A DNA stretch of 64,000 bases from positions 372,001-436,000 of the forward strand of contig NZ_PRKW01000001.1 of the NCBI RefSeq assembly GCF_002927275.1, read 5' to 3'. The stretch comes from Arthrobacter pityocampae. Its GTDB lineage: Bacteria > Actinomycetota > Actinomycetes > Actinomycetales > Micrococcaceae. Below are positions 34,107 through 42,947 of this stretch, one piece after another. How positions within the stretch are numbered: position 1 is the first letter of the stretch; every line of letters begins with the position of its first letter. The translations under genes and the position numbers were made by a program. The notes beneath the pieces are model-generated. The model made no database searches. It saw only the letters and a list, made by a program, of their open reading frames with translations, and was not told the origin of the DNA.

Positions 34107-35219
34107 TCAGTAGGCACCGGCGCGCTCGTACTGGGGTGCGGGCACCAGCTCGTGGCCGAGCTCCTGGGCGGCGCGCATCCACCAGTGCGGGTCCCGCAGG
34201 GCGGCCCGCGCGATCAGCACGACGTCGGCCCGCTCGCCCCGGATGATCTCCTCCGCCTGGCGTGCGTCGCCGATGAGGCCGACCGCGCCGGTCGGGACGC
34301 CGGAGGACCGCACCTCCTCGGCGAGCGACACCTGGTAGCCGGGTCCCACGGGGATGGCGGCGCCCGGGATCGCACCACCGGAGGACACGTCCACGAAATC
34401 GACGCCCTCCTCCGCCGCCCGCTTCGCCAGCCGCGCGGAGGTGTCGCCGTCGAGCCCGCCCGCGGTCCAGTCGGACGCCGAGATGCGCAGCAGGAGGGGC
34501 ATTGTCTCCGGGATGGCACGACGGACCGCGCGGACGACCTCGAGCGTGAGCCGGAACCGGGCCTCCTCCGAGCCGCCCCAGCCGTCGGTCCGCGTGTTGA
34601 CCAGCGGTGAGAGGAACTGGTGCAGCAGGTAGCCGTGCGCGGCGTGGATCTCCATCGTGTCGAAGCCGGCGTCGACGGCGAGCCCAGCGGCCGCGCCGAA
34701 GTCGCGGATGACCTGCTGGATGTCCTCCTCGGTCATCGCACGCGGTGCGGCATACGCATCGAACGCCTCGTCCGTCGGCCCGAGGGTCTGCCACCCGCCC
34801 TCCGCCTCCGGCACGGAGCCGCGCTTGCCGCTGAACGGCCAGTAGGTCGACGCTTTCCGCCCGGCGTGGGCGAGCTGCACCGCGGTCTTCGTGCCGACGG
34901 CACCGTGCCCGTGGATGAAGTCGTTGATCCGGCGCCACGCAGCGGCCTGCTCCCGCGTGTAGAGACCGGCGTCGCGCGGACTGATCATGCCCTCGGGGCT
35001 CACGGCGGCCGCCTCGGTGATGATGAGTGCCGCGCCACCGAGCGCGAACTGCCCGAGGTGCACGAGGTGCCAGTCCGTCGGCACGCCGGGCGCGCCGACG
35101 GGGTCGCACGAGTACTGGCACATCGCCGCCACCCAGCCGCGGTGCGGCAGCTCGAGGGATCGGAGCGTCAGGGGATCGAACAGGCCGGGCGCGCCGGACG
35201 GGGAAGCTGCAGAAGTCAT
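34107..35219 (-). CDS. Old yellow enzyme family NADH:flavin oxidoreductase (YqjM-like)
   Basis: The 370-residue FMN-dependent TIM-barrel enzyme reduces activated C=C bonds with NAD(P)H. It shows [20 protein letters not shown] near 31-50 with the YqjM-type flavin-tuning Cys, VQLAHAGRK near 113-121, the substrate-binding [20 protein letters not shown] near 185 and the phosphate-binding [12 protein letters not shown] near 315. The length and motifs are of the thermophilic/YqjM subgroup. TGAGGA precedes the ATG by five bases. It may share a transcript with the thioredoxin-fold gene upstream (49-bp gap). Confidence 0.92.
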   Translation of the reverse strand: MTSAASPSGAPGLFDPLTLRSLELPHRGWVAAMCQYSCDPVGAPGVPTDWHLVHLGQFALGGAALIITEAAAVSPEGMISPRDAGLYTREQAAAWRRINDFIHGHGAVGTKTAVQLAHAGRKASTYWPFSGKRGSVPEAEGGWQTLGPTDEAFDAYAAPRAMTEEDIQQVIRDFGAAAGLAVDAGFDTMEIHAAHGYLLHQFLSPLVNTRTDGWGGSEEARFRLTLEVVRAVRRAIPETMPLLLRISASDWTAGGLDGDTSARLAKRAAEEGVDFVDVSSGGAIPGAAIPVGPGYQVSLAEEVRSSGVPTGAVGLIGDARQAEEIIRGERADVVLIARAALRDPHWWMRAAQELGHELVPAPQYERAGAY

Positions 35220-35268
35220 CGTGGTCCTCAGGGAGATCGGGTGGGCGCCGGTGCGCCGGATGATGCGC

Positions 35269-36225
35269 CTAGAACAGTGCGCGGGCCAGCGCGCTGCGCG
35301 CCTTCGTGACGCGCGGGTCCGCGCCGCCGACGACGTCGAACAGCTCCAGCAGCCGCTTGCGGGCCGCGTCGCGGTCGTCGCCGGACGTCCTGCTGATGAA
35401 GGCGACGACGCGGCTGAACGCGTCCTCGACGTGACCGCCCGTCAGATCCAGGTCCGCGACGGCCAGCTGGGCCTCGAGGGCGTCGGGCTCGTCGGCACCG
35501 CGCTGCCGGACGTCGGCGGCGTCGAGGTCCTGGATGCGCTCCATGAGTTCCACCTGGGCGAGTCCGGCCTTCGCGTCGGCGTCGGCCGGCTGCTCCGCGA
35601 GCGCACGACGGTAGGCCGCCGCGGCGGCCCCGTAGTCACCCCGCTCGATCGCGTCGAACGCCTCCTGGTGCAGGGGCGGCAGGGGCGGCTCCTCCGCCTC
35701 GGCGGGTCCGGGCTGGGCGCCGTCGTTCAGCGTGCCCGTGACGCCGTTCGCCTCGGCGACCTTCATCAGCTCGTCGAGGTAGGCGCGGATCTGCGGATCC
35801 GGGAGGACGCCCTCGAAGAGGGGGACGGGCTGGCCCTTCACGACGGCGACGACGGTGGGCGCGCCCTGGGCCTGGAAGGCCTGCGCGATCTGCGGCTGCG
35901 CCTGGAGGTCGACGTTGGCGAGCAGCATCCGGCCGTCGAACTCCACGGCCGCGGCCTCGAGGACGGCGGTGACCTGGGTGGACTGCTCGCTGTAGGTGGC
36001 GCGGAGATTGACGACCACGGGGACCTGCGCCGAGAGCTGCACGAGCTGCGGGAAGGTCTGCTCCGTCACCTCCACGATGTACGGGCTCGGCCCGGCGGCG
36101 GGCTGCCGGGCGGCGGCGGGACGCGCGGCCGCGTCCGCGCGGGCCTTGAGGGCGGAGAGGTCCACCGCTCCCCGGAGGTTCATGTTCGACGGCGGCATCC
36201 CGCCCCGCTGTGCTGGTGTGGACAA
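35269..36225 (-). CDS. Thioredoxin-fold/TPR co-chaperone, YbbN (CnoX)-like, without CXXC
   Basis: The 318-residue protein has a thioredoxin fold (about 48-160: [22 protein letters not shown], then [19 protein letters not shown] and [13 protein letters not shown]) and C-terminal TPR-like helices (about 185-315). The position of the redox motif reads RATYSEQST, so the WCxxC cysteines are missing and it cannot act as a thiol oxidoreductase. This agrees with holdase-type YbbN proteins. The start is TTG at 36225, supported by AGAAAGG six bases upstream; ATG 36198 is the alternative. Confidence 0.85.
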   Translation of the reverse strand: MSTPAQRGGMPPSNMNLRGAVDLSALKARADAAARPAAARQPAAGPSPYIVEVTEQTFPQLVQLSAQVPVVVNLRATYSEQSTQVTAVLEAAAVEFDGRMLLANVDLQAQPQIAQAFQAQGAPTVVAVVKGQPVPLFEGVLPDPQIRAYLDELMKVAEANGVTGTLNDGAQPGPAEAEEPPLPPLHQEAFDAIERGDYGAAAAAYRRALAEQPADADAKAGLAQVELMERIQDLDAADVRQRGADEPDALEAQLAVADLDLTGGHVEDAFSRVVAFISRTSGDDRDAARKRLLELFDVVGGADPRVTKARSALARALF

Positions 36226-36293
36226 TGCTCTGCCTTTCTGTGACTGCTGCTGGTCGGAGCCGGGAGGGACATCCCGGGAAGAGGGGGTGCGGG

Positions 36294-38054
36294 TCAGCGG
36301 AGGGTGGCCGACAGCAGCTGCTGGGCGGCGCCGATCACCCGGATCCTATCCTCGCTGCCGGCGGGCGGTACGTACATCATCACGGCCTCGCCGTAGTTGA
36401 CGTCGATGCCCTTCCCGCTCGAGGCCTTCCCGGTCAGCGACTGGTACACGGTGCCCTTGAGGTCGATCGTGTCGCCGCGGGACTTGGGGGTGCTGGAGTA
36501 GGTGTGGGTGAGGTAGCCGAAGACCATGGCCCCGCCGTCGCCCGTCATGAGGGCCTGCGTCTGGTCCTTCTGCGCCGTGTGCGTGAAGGCGATCTTCGCG
36601 GCCTTGTTGCCCGGATCCGCGACGACGTCCGACTGGAACCCGGTGATCGCCTCGGCGAAGGAGTTCTCCTCGAAGGTCTCCGCGTTCGCGCCGGAGGGTT
36701 TCGTGAGGAAGTCCGCGATGGACGCGACGGAGGCCTGCGGTGCACGCGCGAGGACGCCGTCGTCGTCGATCGGCACGGGCCCGGCGGCGCCGGGAGCCGG
36801 CGGCGAGGGGAACGTGGTGCCCGGCAGCATCTGCACGGCCGAGGTCAGTCGGTAGTTCTCGCGCGGGGTCTCCTGGACCAGCAGGAGCGCCTGCGGCACG
36901 GGGTTGTCCTCGCCCTGTGTCAGGGCGACGACCGTCCGCGGCCAGCCGGTACCTGTGGGGATCATGTCGAGCAGGAGCTCCGACGCGGCGACCGGCGCAG
37001 GCGCCACGGCCTTCTTGTCCTTCGCGCCCACGGCATAGGCGCCGGTGCGAAGGTCCAGGGCTGCGCCGTCGACCCGGGGGGTGAGGAGCTTCGCGTCGGA
37101 GGCGGCATCGGCGTCGGCCACTGTGGACGCGACGGAGGCGAGGATGCGGTCGAGCTGGACGTCGAGGACCACGGGCGGGCCGCTGGCCGCGCTCCCTGCC
37201 GACGGCGCGCCGTTCACGCTTGCCGACGACGCGCTGGCGGTCGGTGCGGGGGCCGGTGACGGCGTCGTCGTGGCCAGGGAGGGGCCGACACCCAGGAGGG
37301 AACCGGTCCCCACGAGGCCCGCGACGAGGAGGGCCGCCCCGGGCGCGGCGATCCGGGGCGAGATCCGGGAGGATCCGCCGCTCGCGGCGTGCCGGCGTGC
37401 ATAGGCGCGCGTGCCCTCGACCGGCTCGGGCCGGTCCCCGCTCCCGTGGCCGCCCCCGTTGCCGGAGCGGCGGGGCGAGACCAGCAGGAGCGCGATGCCG
37501 AGGACGACGACGAGCGCGCCGCCGATGACGAGCGGCAGGGCGAAGGGGGTGGACTGGTCGTTGGGGGTGGTCACGGACACCCGGGTGGGGGCGGGGGCCT
37601 CGCCGTCGGCCGCGAGGAGGAGGGACCAGTCACCCCGGGTGGGCTCGCTCCACCGGTAGGTCAGGGAACCGTCCGCGGATTCCTCCGCGATCCAGAGATC
37701 GCTGCCGCTCGGATCGGGCACCGTGGCCTCACCCGACGAGAAGCCGGCCTCCAGCGACTCCTCACCGAATCCGGTCACGCTCAGATGGGCGGCGTCGCCC
37801 ACCCAGGCCTCGACGTCGGAGGTACGCCCGACGGCGAGGGTGAACGGGCTGTCGGCCTCGACCGTCACCTCGACCGGCCCCTCGGCGTCGCCGCGGGCTC
37901 CGGGCTCGATCACGGTGACCGGCCCGGCGTCGACGCCCTGCGCCACGGCAGCGGTGACGGTCTCGGCAGGAGCCCAGACGGTCCGCTGTCCGATGCCGAG
38001 GAGCATCAGCAGGAGCCCTGCCACGATGATCGGTACTGCTGTCTTCACGCGCAC
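36294..38054 (-). CDS. Large actinobacterial membrane protein of unknown function
   Basis: The 586-residue protein has three predicted membrane segments: about 6-26 (VPIIVAGLLLMLLGIG), about 170-192 (LPLVIGGALVVVLGIALLLV) and about 230-250 (APGAALLVAGLVGTG). Between the first two lies an extracellular domain of about 140 residues, and after the third a Thr/Ser/Pro-rich linker leads to a 300-residue extracellular domain with no motif I recognise. The pattern fits a surface-anchored protein. The start is one of two GTGs (38054 or 38048); TAGGCA lies just upstream. It precedes the YbbN-like gene by 68 bp. It is often annotated as hypothetical; I offer no function. Confidence 0.75.
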   Translation of the reverse strand: MRVKTAVPIIVAGLLLMLLGIGQRTVWAPAETVTAAVAQGVDAGPVTVIEPGARGDAEGPVEVTVEADSPFTLAVGRTSDVEAWVGDAAHLSVTGFGEESLEAGFSSGEATVPDPSGSDLWIAEESADGSLTYRWSEPTRGDWSLLLAADGEAPAPTRVSVTTPNDQSTPFALPLVIGGALVVVLGIALLLVSPRRSGNGGGHGSGDRPEPVEGTRAYARRHAASGGSSRISPRIAAPGAALLVAGLVGTGSLLGVGPSLATTTPSPAPAPTASASSASVNGAPSAGSAASGPPVVLDVQLDRILASVASTVADADAASDAKLLTPRVDGAALDLRTGAYAVGAKDKKAVAPAPVAASELLLDMIPTGTGWPRTVVALTQGEDNPVPQALLLVQETPRENYRLTSAVQMLPGTTFPSPPAPGAAGPVPIDDDGVLARAPQASVASIADFLTKPSGANAETFEENSFAEAITGFQSDVVADPGNKAAKIAFTHTAQKDQTQALMTGDGGAMVFGYLTHTYSSTPKSRGDTIDLKGTVYQSLTGKASSGKGIDVNYGEAVMMYVPPAGSEDRIRVIGAAQQLLSATLR

Positions 38055-38333
38055 TGATTGCCTATCGTTGTCCGTGACGGCGGACCGCGAGGCCCCTTCC
38101 GCTCTGATCCCGCGTCGATTCCGCTCCGGCGCGGCGCTGCACACCTCTGCAGCCCTTACAGGAACAGCTCCTCCATGGTAACGACAATCGGCAGGCCCGA
38201 TCCGGGCGCCGCAGGGCGGGGCACACCCGGACGGGGATCCGTCAAGGACGGGCGCGGCATGGCCCGACTGTTAGGGTTTCGCTAGTCCTCCCTCCCCCGG
38301 CCGGGACACCTCACAGGAAAGCGGAGCTCTTCG

Positions 38334-39653
38334 TTGACAGACCCCCAGGACGTGCCGGTCGATCAGCCGCTCCCGCGGCCGGAGCCGGCCGCGAACGGCA
38401 ACGACGAACAGCCCTCAGCGGTCGGGGCGCAGGCGGCCGACCGCCGGTTCTCGACGTGGCGCTCCCTGTTCACCCGCGTGCGGCACGCACTGCCGGCCGC
38501 GCAGCCGCGACCCCGCTTCGAATTCCCGCCGGAGGTGGAGCCCGCCGAGGTCGCCGTGGACCGGGGCGTGTCCCTGACCGACGAGCGCCTGAAGTTCGGC
38601 GACACCGGTGCGCCGACCATGCGCGCGCACCCCATCCATTTCGGTTTCATGATGAGCGTCGGCGTGGGGCTCGCCCTGCTGGCCTTCTTCATCATCACCA
38701 ACGTCGGCCAGCTCCTCGTCTGGATCGGAGCGGCGCTCTTCATCGCCCTCGGCCTGGACCCGATCGTCCGCTGGTTCGAGACGAGGTACGTCCCGAGGCC
38801 CGCCGGCATCGCCGTGTCCTTCCTGCTCCTCATGGGGGTCGTGGTCGGCTTCTTCGCGCTGCTCATCCCGACGATCGTCAGCCAGACCTCGCAGATCGTC
38901 GCCCGCGCGCCGGGCTACGCCAACACCTTCCTCAACTCCGAGTTCTTCCTCGGCGTCGACCGGCAGTTCCAGGTCCGCGAGCGCGTCAGCTCCGAGATCG
39001 ACAAGTTCTTCGCCAACAGCGAGGCCGTGGGCGGGATCTTCGGGGGCGTCCTCGGAGTCGGCACGGTGATCGTCAACGGGCTCTTCGGCGCCCTGGTGAT
39101 CCTGGTCCTCGCCCTCTACTTCCTCGCGTCGATGCCGGGCATGAAGAAGTGGGCGTACCGGTTGGCCCCGCGCTCCCGCAGGCCCCGCGTCGAGGTGCTC
39201 TCGGAGGAGATCACGCGCAGCGTGGGCCTCTACGTCATCGGCCAGGCGTGCGTGGCGCTGCTCAACGGGGCCTTCGCGTTCATCGTGATGACGTTCGCCG
39301 GCGTACCGTTCTCCGTGCTGCTGACGTTCGTCGTCGTGCTCCTGGCCTTCATTCCGCTGATCGGCGCGGTCATCGCGGCCGTTCTCGTCTCCCTGATCGC
39401 CCTGACCGTGGGCTGGCACACCGCCCTGCTGTTCGCCATCCCGTACGTCGCCTACCTGCAGTTCGAGGCGTACTTCATCTCCCCGCGGATCATGCAGCGC
39501 GCCGTGGCGGTGCCCGGCTCGGTCGCGGTGATCGCGGTCATCGCCGGCGGCACCCTCCTGGGGGTTCTCGGCGCCCTGATCGCGATCCCGACGGCCGCCG
39601 CCGCGATGCTGCTGCTCAAGGAAGTGTTCATCGCCCGCCAGGACCGCCACTGA
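38334..39653 (+). CDS. AI-2E family transporter (PerM/TqsA-like)
   Basis: The 439-residue membrane protein has a disordered N-terminal 95 residues, then the UPF0118/AI-2E exporter core: paired helices near 103-180, a loop domain near 180-240 and the conserved end VLLAFIPLIGAVIAAV, FEAYFISPRIMQRAVAVPG and GALIAIPTAAAAMLL. The family includes an autoinducer-2 exporter and Na+/H+ antiporters, so the substrate is open. The start is TTG at 38334 with GCGGAG upstream (9-base spacing). It is divergent from the large membrane protein gene. Confidence 0.88.
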   Translation: MTDPQDVPVDQPLPRPEPAANGNDEQPSAVGAQAADRRFSTWRSLFTRVRHALPAAQPRPRFEFPPEVEPAEVAVDRGVSLTDERLKFGDTGAPTMRAHPIHFGFMMSVGVGLALLAFFIITNVGQLLVWIGAALFIALGLDPIVRWFETRYVPRPAGIAVSFLLLMGVVVGFFALLIPTIVSQTSQIVARAPGYANTFLNSEFFLGVDRQFQVRERVSSEIDKFFANSEAVGGIFGGVLGVGTVIVNGLFGALVILVLALYFLASMPGMKKWAYRLAPRSRRPRVEVLSEEITRSVGLYVIGQACVALLNGAFAFIVMTFAGVPFSVLLTFVVVLLAFIPLIGAVIAAVLVSLIALTVGWHTALLFAIPYVAYLQFEAYFISPRIMQRAVAVPGSVAVIAVIAGGTLLGVLGALIAIPTAAAAMLLLKEVFIARQDRH

Positions 39654-39681
39654 CCTGCAGGGCCCGCCGCGAGCGTCCGCG

Positions 39682-39708
39682 GTGACGACGGTGACGACGG
39701 TGACGACT
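39682..39708. repeat. Three 9-bp tandem repeats abutting the hydrolase stop codon
   Basis: GTGACGACG, GTGACGACG and GTGACGACT follow one another from 39682 to 39708. The last base is the first of the stop codon (tca on plus) of the minus-strand hydrolase gene. Confidence 0.9.
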
Positions 39709-40520
39709 CAGCGTGCCGCGAGTGCGGACGGCGCGACGGCGGCCGGGCCCGACCACCGGGTGGGCAGCGGGAGCTCCAGCTCGGGGCGCACGACGCCGAC
39801 GATCTCGTCGAGGGCGCGGGCCGCGTACTTCTCCCCCACCCAGAGGTGCTTGGCGCCGTCGATCCCCCGGACGTCGGCCTGCGGGACGCGGGCGAACCGG
39901 GCGGCGGCCTCCTCCGGCACCAGGTAGTCGTCGTACTCCGGCACCAGCACCTTCAGGGGCAGACCGCTTGCAGCCCATGCATCGAGGTCGGCGTCGCCCG
40001 CGCGGTGCAGCGGGGGTGAGAGCAGGATGGCCCCCTCCACGAGTTCCGCGACCGGGTCCTGGGCGCCGTACTTCAGGCACAGCTCGGTGCCGAAGGACCA
40101 GCCCACGAGCCAGACGTGCTGCAGGCCCTGCGCCACCACCCAGTCGACGGCCGCCTGGAGGTCCAGGCGCTCGCCGTCCCCGCCGTCGAACGCTCCGTCG
40201 CTGCACCCGCGCGGGGAGCAGGTGCCCCGCGTGTTGAAGCGGAGGACGGCGATGTCGGCGAGGGCGGGCAGCCGGAAGGACGCCTTCCGGTACACGTGGG
40301 AGTCCATGAACCCGCCGTGCGTGGGCAGCGGATGGAGCGTCACGAGGGTCGCCTTCGGGGGACGCCCGCCGGCGGGTGCGGCGAACTCCCCCACGAGGTT
40401 GAGCCCGTCAGCGGTCCGCAGGTCGATCTCCCGCCGATTGGCGGGAAGCACCGTGGAGGCGCGGATCTCGATCGGCTCGTGGCTGGTGGAGAAGGTGTGG
40501 TCGGTGGTGTCGCTCGCCAT
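39708..40520 (-). CDS. Alpha/beta hydrolase (YmdA/COG2945-like)
   Basis: The 270-residue protein is an alpha/beta hydrolase with VTLHPLPTHGGFMDSHV near 59-75, RFNTRGTCSPRG near 93, the nucleophile elbow VGWSFGTELCL near 139-149 and the C-terminal His in GAKHLWVGEK near 223-232. The pattern HPHP..GG, FNFRG and GYSFG is typical of COG2945-type hydrolases of unknown substrate. ATG 40520 is 7 bases after TAGACT (leaderless) and also has GGGAAG. It converges with the AI-2E permease gene. Confidence 0.88.
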   Translation of the reverse strand: MASDTTDHTFSTSHEPIEIRASTVLPANRREIDLRTADGLNLVGEFAAPAGGRPPKATLVTLHPLPTHGGFMDSHVYRKASFRLPALADIAVLRFNTRGTCSPRGCSDGAFDGGDGERLDLQAAVDWVVAQGLQHVWLVGWSFGTELCLKYGAQDPVAELVEGAILLSPPLHRAGDADLDAWAASGLPLKVLVPEYDDYLVPEEAAARFARVPQADVRGIDGAKHLWVGEKYAARALDEIVGVVRPELELPLPTRWSGPAAVAPSALAAR

Positions 40521-40527
40521 GCTTCCC

Positions 40528-40533
40528 AGTCTA
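40528..40533 (-). promoter_or_regulatory. -10 element (TAGACT) of the COG2945-like hydrolase gene
   Basis: TAGACT on the minus strand ends 7 bases before ATG 40520. It lies between that gene and the 3' end of the zinc-ribbon-like gene at 40547. Confidence 0.5.
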
Positions 40534-40546
40534 GGTGGGCGTCGTG

Positions 40547-40870
40547 TCAGTAGCGGAAGCTGCGCGTCTGCCAGCACCGCACGTGCCAATGGCGGCGCTC
40601 GGCGAGAGCCGTCTCCGGCCCGAACAGGGAGTCCTCGCGCCAGACGACGAGGTGGGCGATCCCCGGCAGGATGGACGAGTGGCAGCCCGGGCAGGTGTAG
40701 GTCTTGGCGGCGTTCCGCTCCGTGATGCGGCGCACCGACCATTCGCCGTCGGGCGCGCTCTCCCGGGCGGGGATCCCCGCGCGGGCGCGCTCGAGGTCCA
40801 GGTCGGGCGGCGGGGTCCACTTGCTCCGCGCACCACCACCGGGCCGGCTGGGTCGGTTGGAACGGGGCAC
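40547..40870 (-). CDS. Small zinc-binding-like protein divergent from nucS
   Basis: The 107-residue basic protein starts [13 protein letters not shown] (GTG start) and has a core [21 protein letters not shown] followed by RHWHVRCWQ. The spacing CPGC...HWHVRC gives four likely zinc ligands and resembles an HNH or zinc-ribbon remnant. Similar proteins are annotated vaguely as ATP/GTP-binding in actinobacteria, but no P-loop is visible. The start is set by CAGACT (40877-40882) 6 bases upstream. It shares a 94-bp divergent region with nucS, and I infer a possible nucleic-acid role only from this context. Confidence 0.7.
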   Translation of the reverse strand: MPRSNRPSRPGGGARSKWTPPPDLDLERARAGIPARESAPDGEWSVRRITERNAAKTYTCPGCHSSILPGIAHLVVWREDSLFGPETALAERRHWHVRCWQTRSFRY

Positions 40871-40951
40871 GGTTCCAGTCTGCCACCCGGCGCGGCCCCT
40901 GCGGTTCCCCGTGGACCGGTCCGCGAAGCGGGGACTGCGCCCTCCGCCCGG

Positions 40952-40957
40952 TAGAGT
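40952..40957 (+). promoter_or_regulatory. -10 element (TAGAGT) of leaderless nucS
   Basis: TAGAGT ends 7 bases before GTG 40965. The divergent -10 of the zinc-protein gene lies 70 bp away on the other strand. Confidence 0.5.
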
Positions 40958-40964
40958 CGTGTCC

Positions 40965-41660
40965 GTGCGTCTCGTCATTGCCCGCTGCTCCGTCGACTAC
41001 ATCGGCCGTCTCCGGGCCCATCTCCCGCTGGCCACCCGTCTCCTCATGGTGAAGTCCGACGGCTCGGTGCTGGTGCACTCCGACGGCGGCTCCTACAAGC
41101 CCCTGAACTGGATGAGCCCGCCGGCGAGCCTGCGCGTGAGCGCGCCCGACGACGCCGATCGTGCCGAGGGCATCACCGAGGTGTGGACCGTGCAGCACGC
41201 CAAGACCGACGACCGCCTCGTCATCAGCATCCGCGAGCACCTGCACGACTCCTCCCATGACCTCGGTGTGGACCCCGGCCTCGTCAAGGACGGCGTGGAG
41301 GCCGATCTCCAGCGCCTCCTGGCGGAGCAGATCGAACTCCTCGGGGCGGGGTTCACGCTGATCCGGCGCGAATACATGACGGCGATCGGCCCGGTGGACA
41401 TCCTCGCGCGCGACGCCCAGGGCCGCACCGTGGCGATCGAGCTGAAGCGCCGCGGGGACATCGACGGCGTCGAGCAGCTCACCCGCTACCTCGAACTGCT
41501 CAACCGCGACCCGCTCATGGCTCCCGTGCGCGGCGTGTTCGCCGCCCAGCAGATCAAGCCCCAGGCGCGGGTCCTCGCCGCGGACCGCGGCATCGACTGC
41601 CTGACGCTGGACTACGACGCAATGCGCGGCGTCGACGACAGCGCGTCCCGCCTGTTCTGA
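40965..41660 (+). CDS. nucS: Mismatch-specific endonuclease NucS (EndoMS)
   Basis: NucS cuts both strands at G-T, G-G and T-T mismatches and replaces MutS/MutL repair in actinobacteria. The 231-residue protein starts [20 protein letters not shown], has an N-terminal DNA-binding/dimer domain and the RecB-like nuclease core [20 protein letters not shown] near 145-165 followed by [12 protein letters not shown]. The C-terminus SRLF is a beta-clamp-binding type ending. The GTG start is fixed by the -10 hexamer 7 bases upstream. Gene neighbourhood near nagA and the atp operon is typical. Confidence 0.94.
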   Translation: MRLVIARCSVDYIGRLRAHLPLATRLLMVKSDGSVLVHSDGGSYKPLNWMSPPASLRVSAPDDADRAEGITEVWTVQHAKTDDRLVISIREHLHDSSHDLGVDPGLVKDGVEADLQRLLAEQIELLGAGFTLIRREYMTAIGPVDILARDAQGRTVAIELKRRGDIDGVEQLTRYLELLNRDPLMAPVRGVFAAQQIKPQARVLAADRGIDCLTLDYDAMRGVDDSASRLF

Positions 41661-41693
41661 GCCAAGCTTCTAGGGAGCCCGCCCGCGGCCCCC

Positions 41694-41699
41694 TACACT
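41694..41699 (+). promoter_or_regulatory. -10 element (TACACT) of nagA
   Basis: TACACT ends 6 bases before ATG 41706, so the mRNA is leaderless or nearly so; GGAGA in the gap is very close to the ATG. Confidence 0.5.
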
Positions 41700-41705
41700 C
41701 GGAGA

Positions 41706-42914
41706 ATGGCTCTCTCCAGCGGAACGCCCACTGCCCTGTCCGGACGACTGGTGACCGGTGAGGGGATCATCGATGACGGCATGCTGCGCTGGAACGGCTC
41801 CCGCATCACCGAGGCCGGGGCGGCGCGTGGCGGCGCACCCGCGGAGCAGCTGCCCGATGGCTACCTCATTCTGCCGGGCCTCATCGACCTGCACTGCCAC
41901 GGTGCCGGCGGAGGCGACTTCACCTCGGGCTCCGACGCGGACATCGAGGCCGCCGCGGCGCACCTGCACCGCAGCGGATCGACGACGTTTCTCGCCAGCA
42001 CCTGCGCGGCACCGCTCGAGGACCTCGAGGCGGCCTTCGGCAGGCTCGCGGCGGCGGCTGACGCAGGACTGATCGCCGGCATCCACGCCGAGGGTCCCTT
42101 CCTGTCGAAGCAGCGCAACGGCGCTCACGATCCCGCCTTCCTTCTCTTGCCCACGCAGGAGGACGTCTCCCGCCTCGTCACCTCGGCCCGGGGACGCCTC
42201 GCCTCGATGACCTACGCCCCCGAACTGCCGGGGAGCGACGTCCTCGTCTACGAGCTCGTGATGCACGGGGTGATTCCCTCCATCGGGCACACGGACGCCA
42301 CCACCGAGGAGACGGGCGCGGCCCTGGACCTCATCAACGAGGAACTGGCCTCGACCGGCTTCGCGGGTTTCAGCGGACGACCGACGGCGACCCACCTGTT
42401 CAACGCCATGCCGGTGATCCATCACCGCTCGCCCGGCCCGGCCCCCCTGCTCCTGCAGCGGGCGCGGGCCGGGGAGATCGCCGTCGAGCTCATCGCGGAC
42501 AACGTCCACCTGCACCCGGAGACCGTCCGGATGGCCTTCACGATCGCGGGCCCCGAGAACATCTGCCTGGTCAGCGATTCGACCGCCGCGGCGGGCCGTG
42601 CCGCCGGCACCTACAGGCTCGGGCACAGGGAGGTCACGGTCATCGACGGTGCGGCCGTGCTGCTGCAGGGTGGGGCTCTCGCCGGCGGCGCCGGGAGCCT
42701 CCTCGACGTCGTGCGCTGCACCATGGCAGCGGGAGTGGGGGTGGTCGACGCCGTCCGCGCCGCGACCGCGGTTCCTGCCGTCGTCCTGGGCCTTGCGGAT
42801 GAGGTGGGGAGCCTCCGCGCGGGGCTGCGTGCCGACGCCGTCGTGGTCTCGCCCGAGCTCGAGCTCAAGGGCGTCCTGCGGGACGGGGTATGGATCAGGC
42901 CGCTGGAGGGCTGA
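41706..42914 (+). CDS. nagA: N-acetylglucosamine-6-phosphate deacetylase
   Basis: NagA deacetylates GlcNAc-6-P to glucosamine-6-P in amino-sugar recycling. The 402-residue amidohydrolase shows LPGLIDLHCHGAGGGDF near 56-72, HAEGPFLSKQRNGAHDP near 127-143, SIGHTDAT near 196, THLFNAMPVIHHRSPGP near 230-246, ADNVHLHPE and the catalytic Asp in LVSDSTAAAG near 290. It ends 33 bp before the convergent DUF2550 gene. No nagB or PTS gene is nearby, so it probably acts with genes elsewhere. Confidence 0.94.
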   Translation: MALSSGTPTALSGRLVTGEGIIDDGMLRWNGSRITEAGAARGGAPAEQLPDGYLILPGLIDLHCHGAGGGDFTSGSDADIEAAAAHLHRSGSTTFLASTCAAPLEDLEAAFGRLAAAADAGLIAGIHAEGPFLSKQRNGAHDPAFLLLPTQEDVSRLVTSARGRLASMTYAPELPGSDVLVYELVMHGVIPSIGHTDATTEETGAALDLINEELASTGFAGFSGRPTATHLFNAMPVIHHRSPGPAPLLLQRARAGEIAVELIADNVHLHPETVRMAFTIAGPENICLVSDSTAAAGRAAGTYRLGHREVTVIDGAAVLLQGGALAGGAGSLLDVVRCTMAAGVGVVDAVRAATAVPAVVLGLADEVGSLRAGLRADAVVVSPELELKGVLRDGVWIRPLEG

Positions 42915-42947
42915 GGATCGGGCGCGGCGGGCGCTCCCGAGGGGACG

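Noticed and set aside
34055-34246. A 63-codon plus-strand ORF with AGGAGG upstream, between the ABC ATPase and the old yellow enzyme genes
   Set aside because: Two thirds of it is antisense to the old yellow enzyme gene, the translation is Arg-rich low complexity, and the ribosome-site spacing is about 10 bases.
38178-38285. A 36-codon plus-strand ORF upstream of the AI-2E permease gene
   Set aside because: Weak ribosome site, Gly/Arg-rich translation and no support beyond being open.
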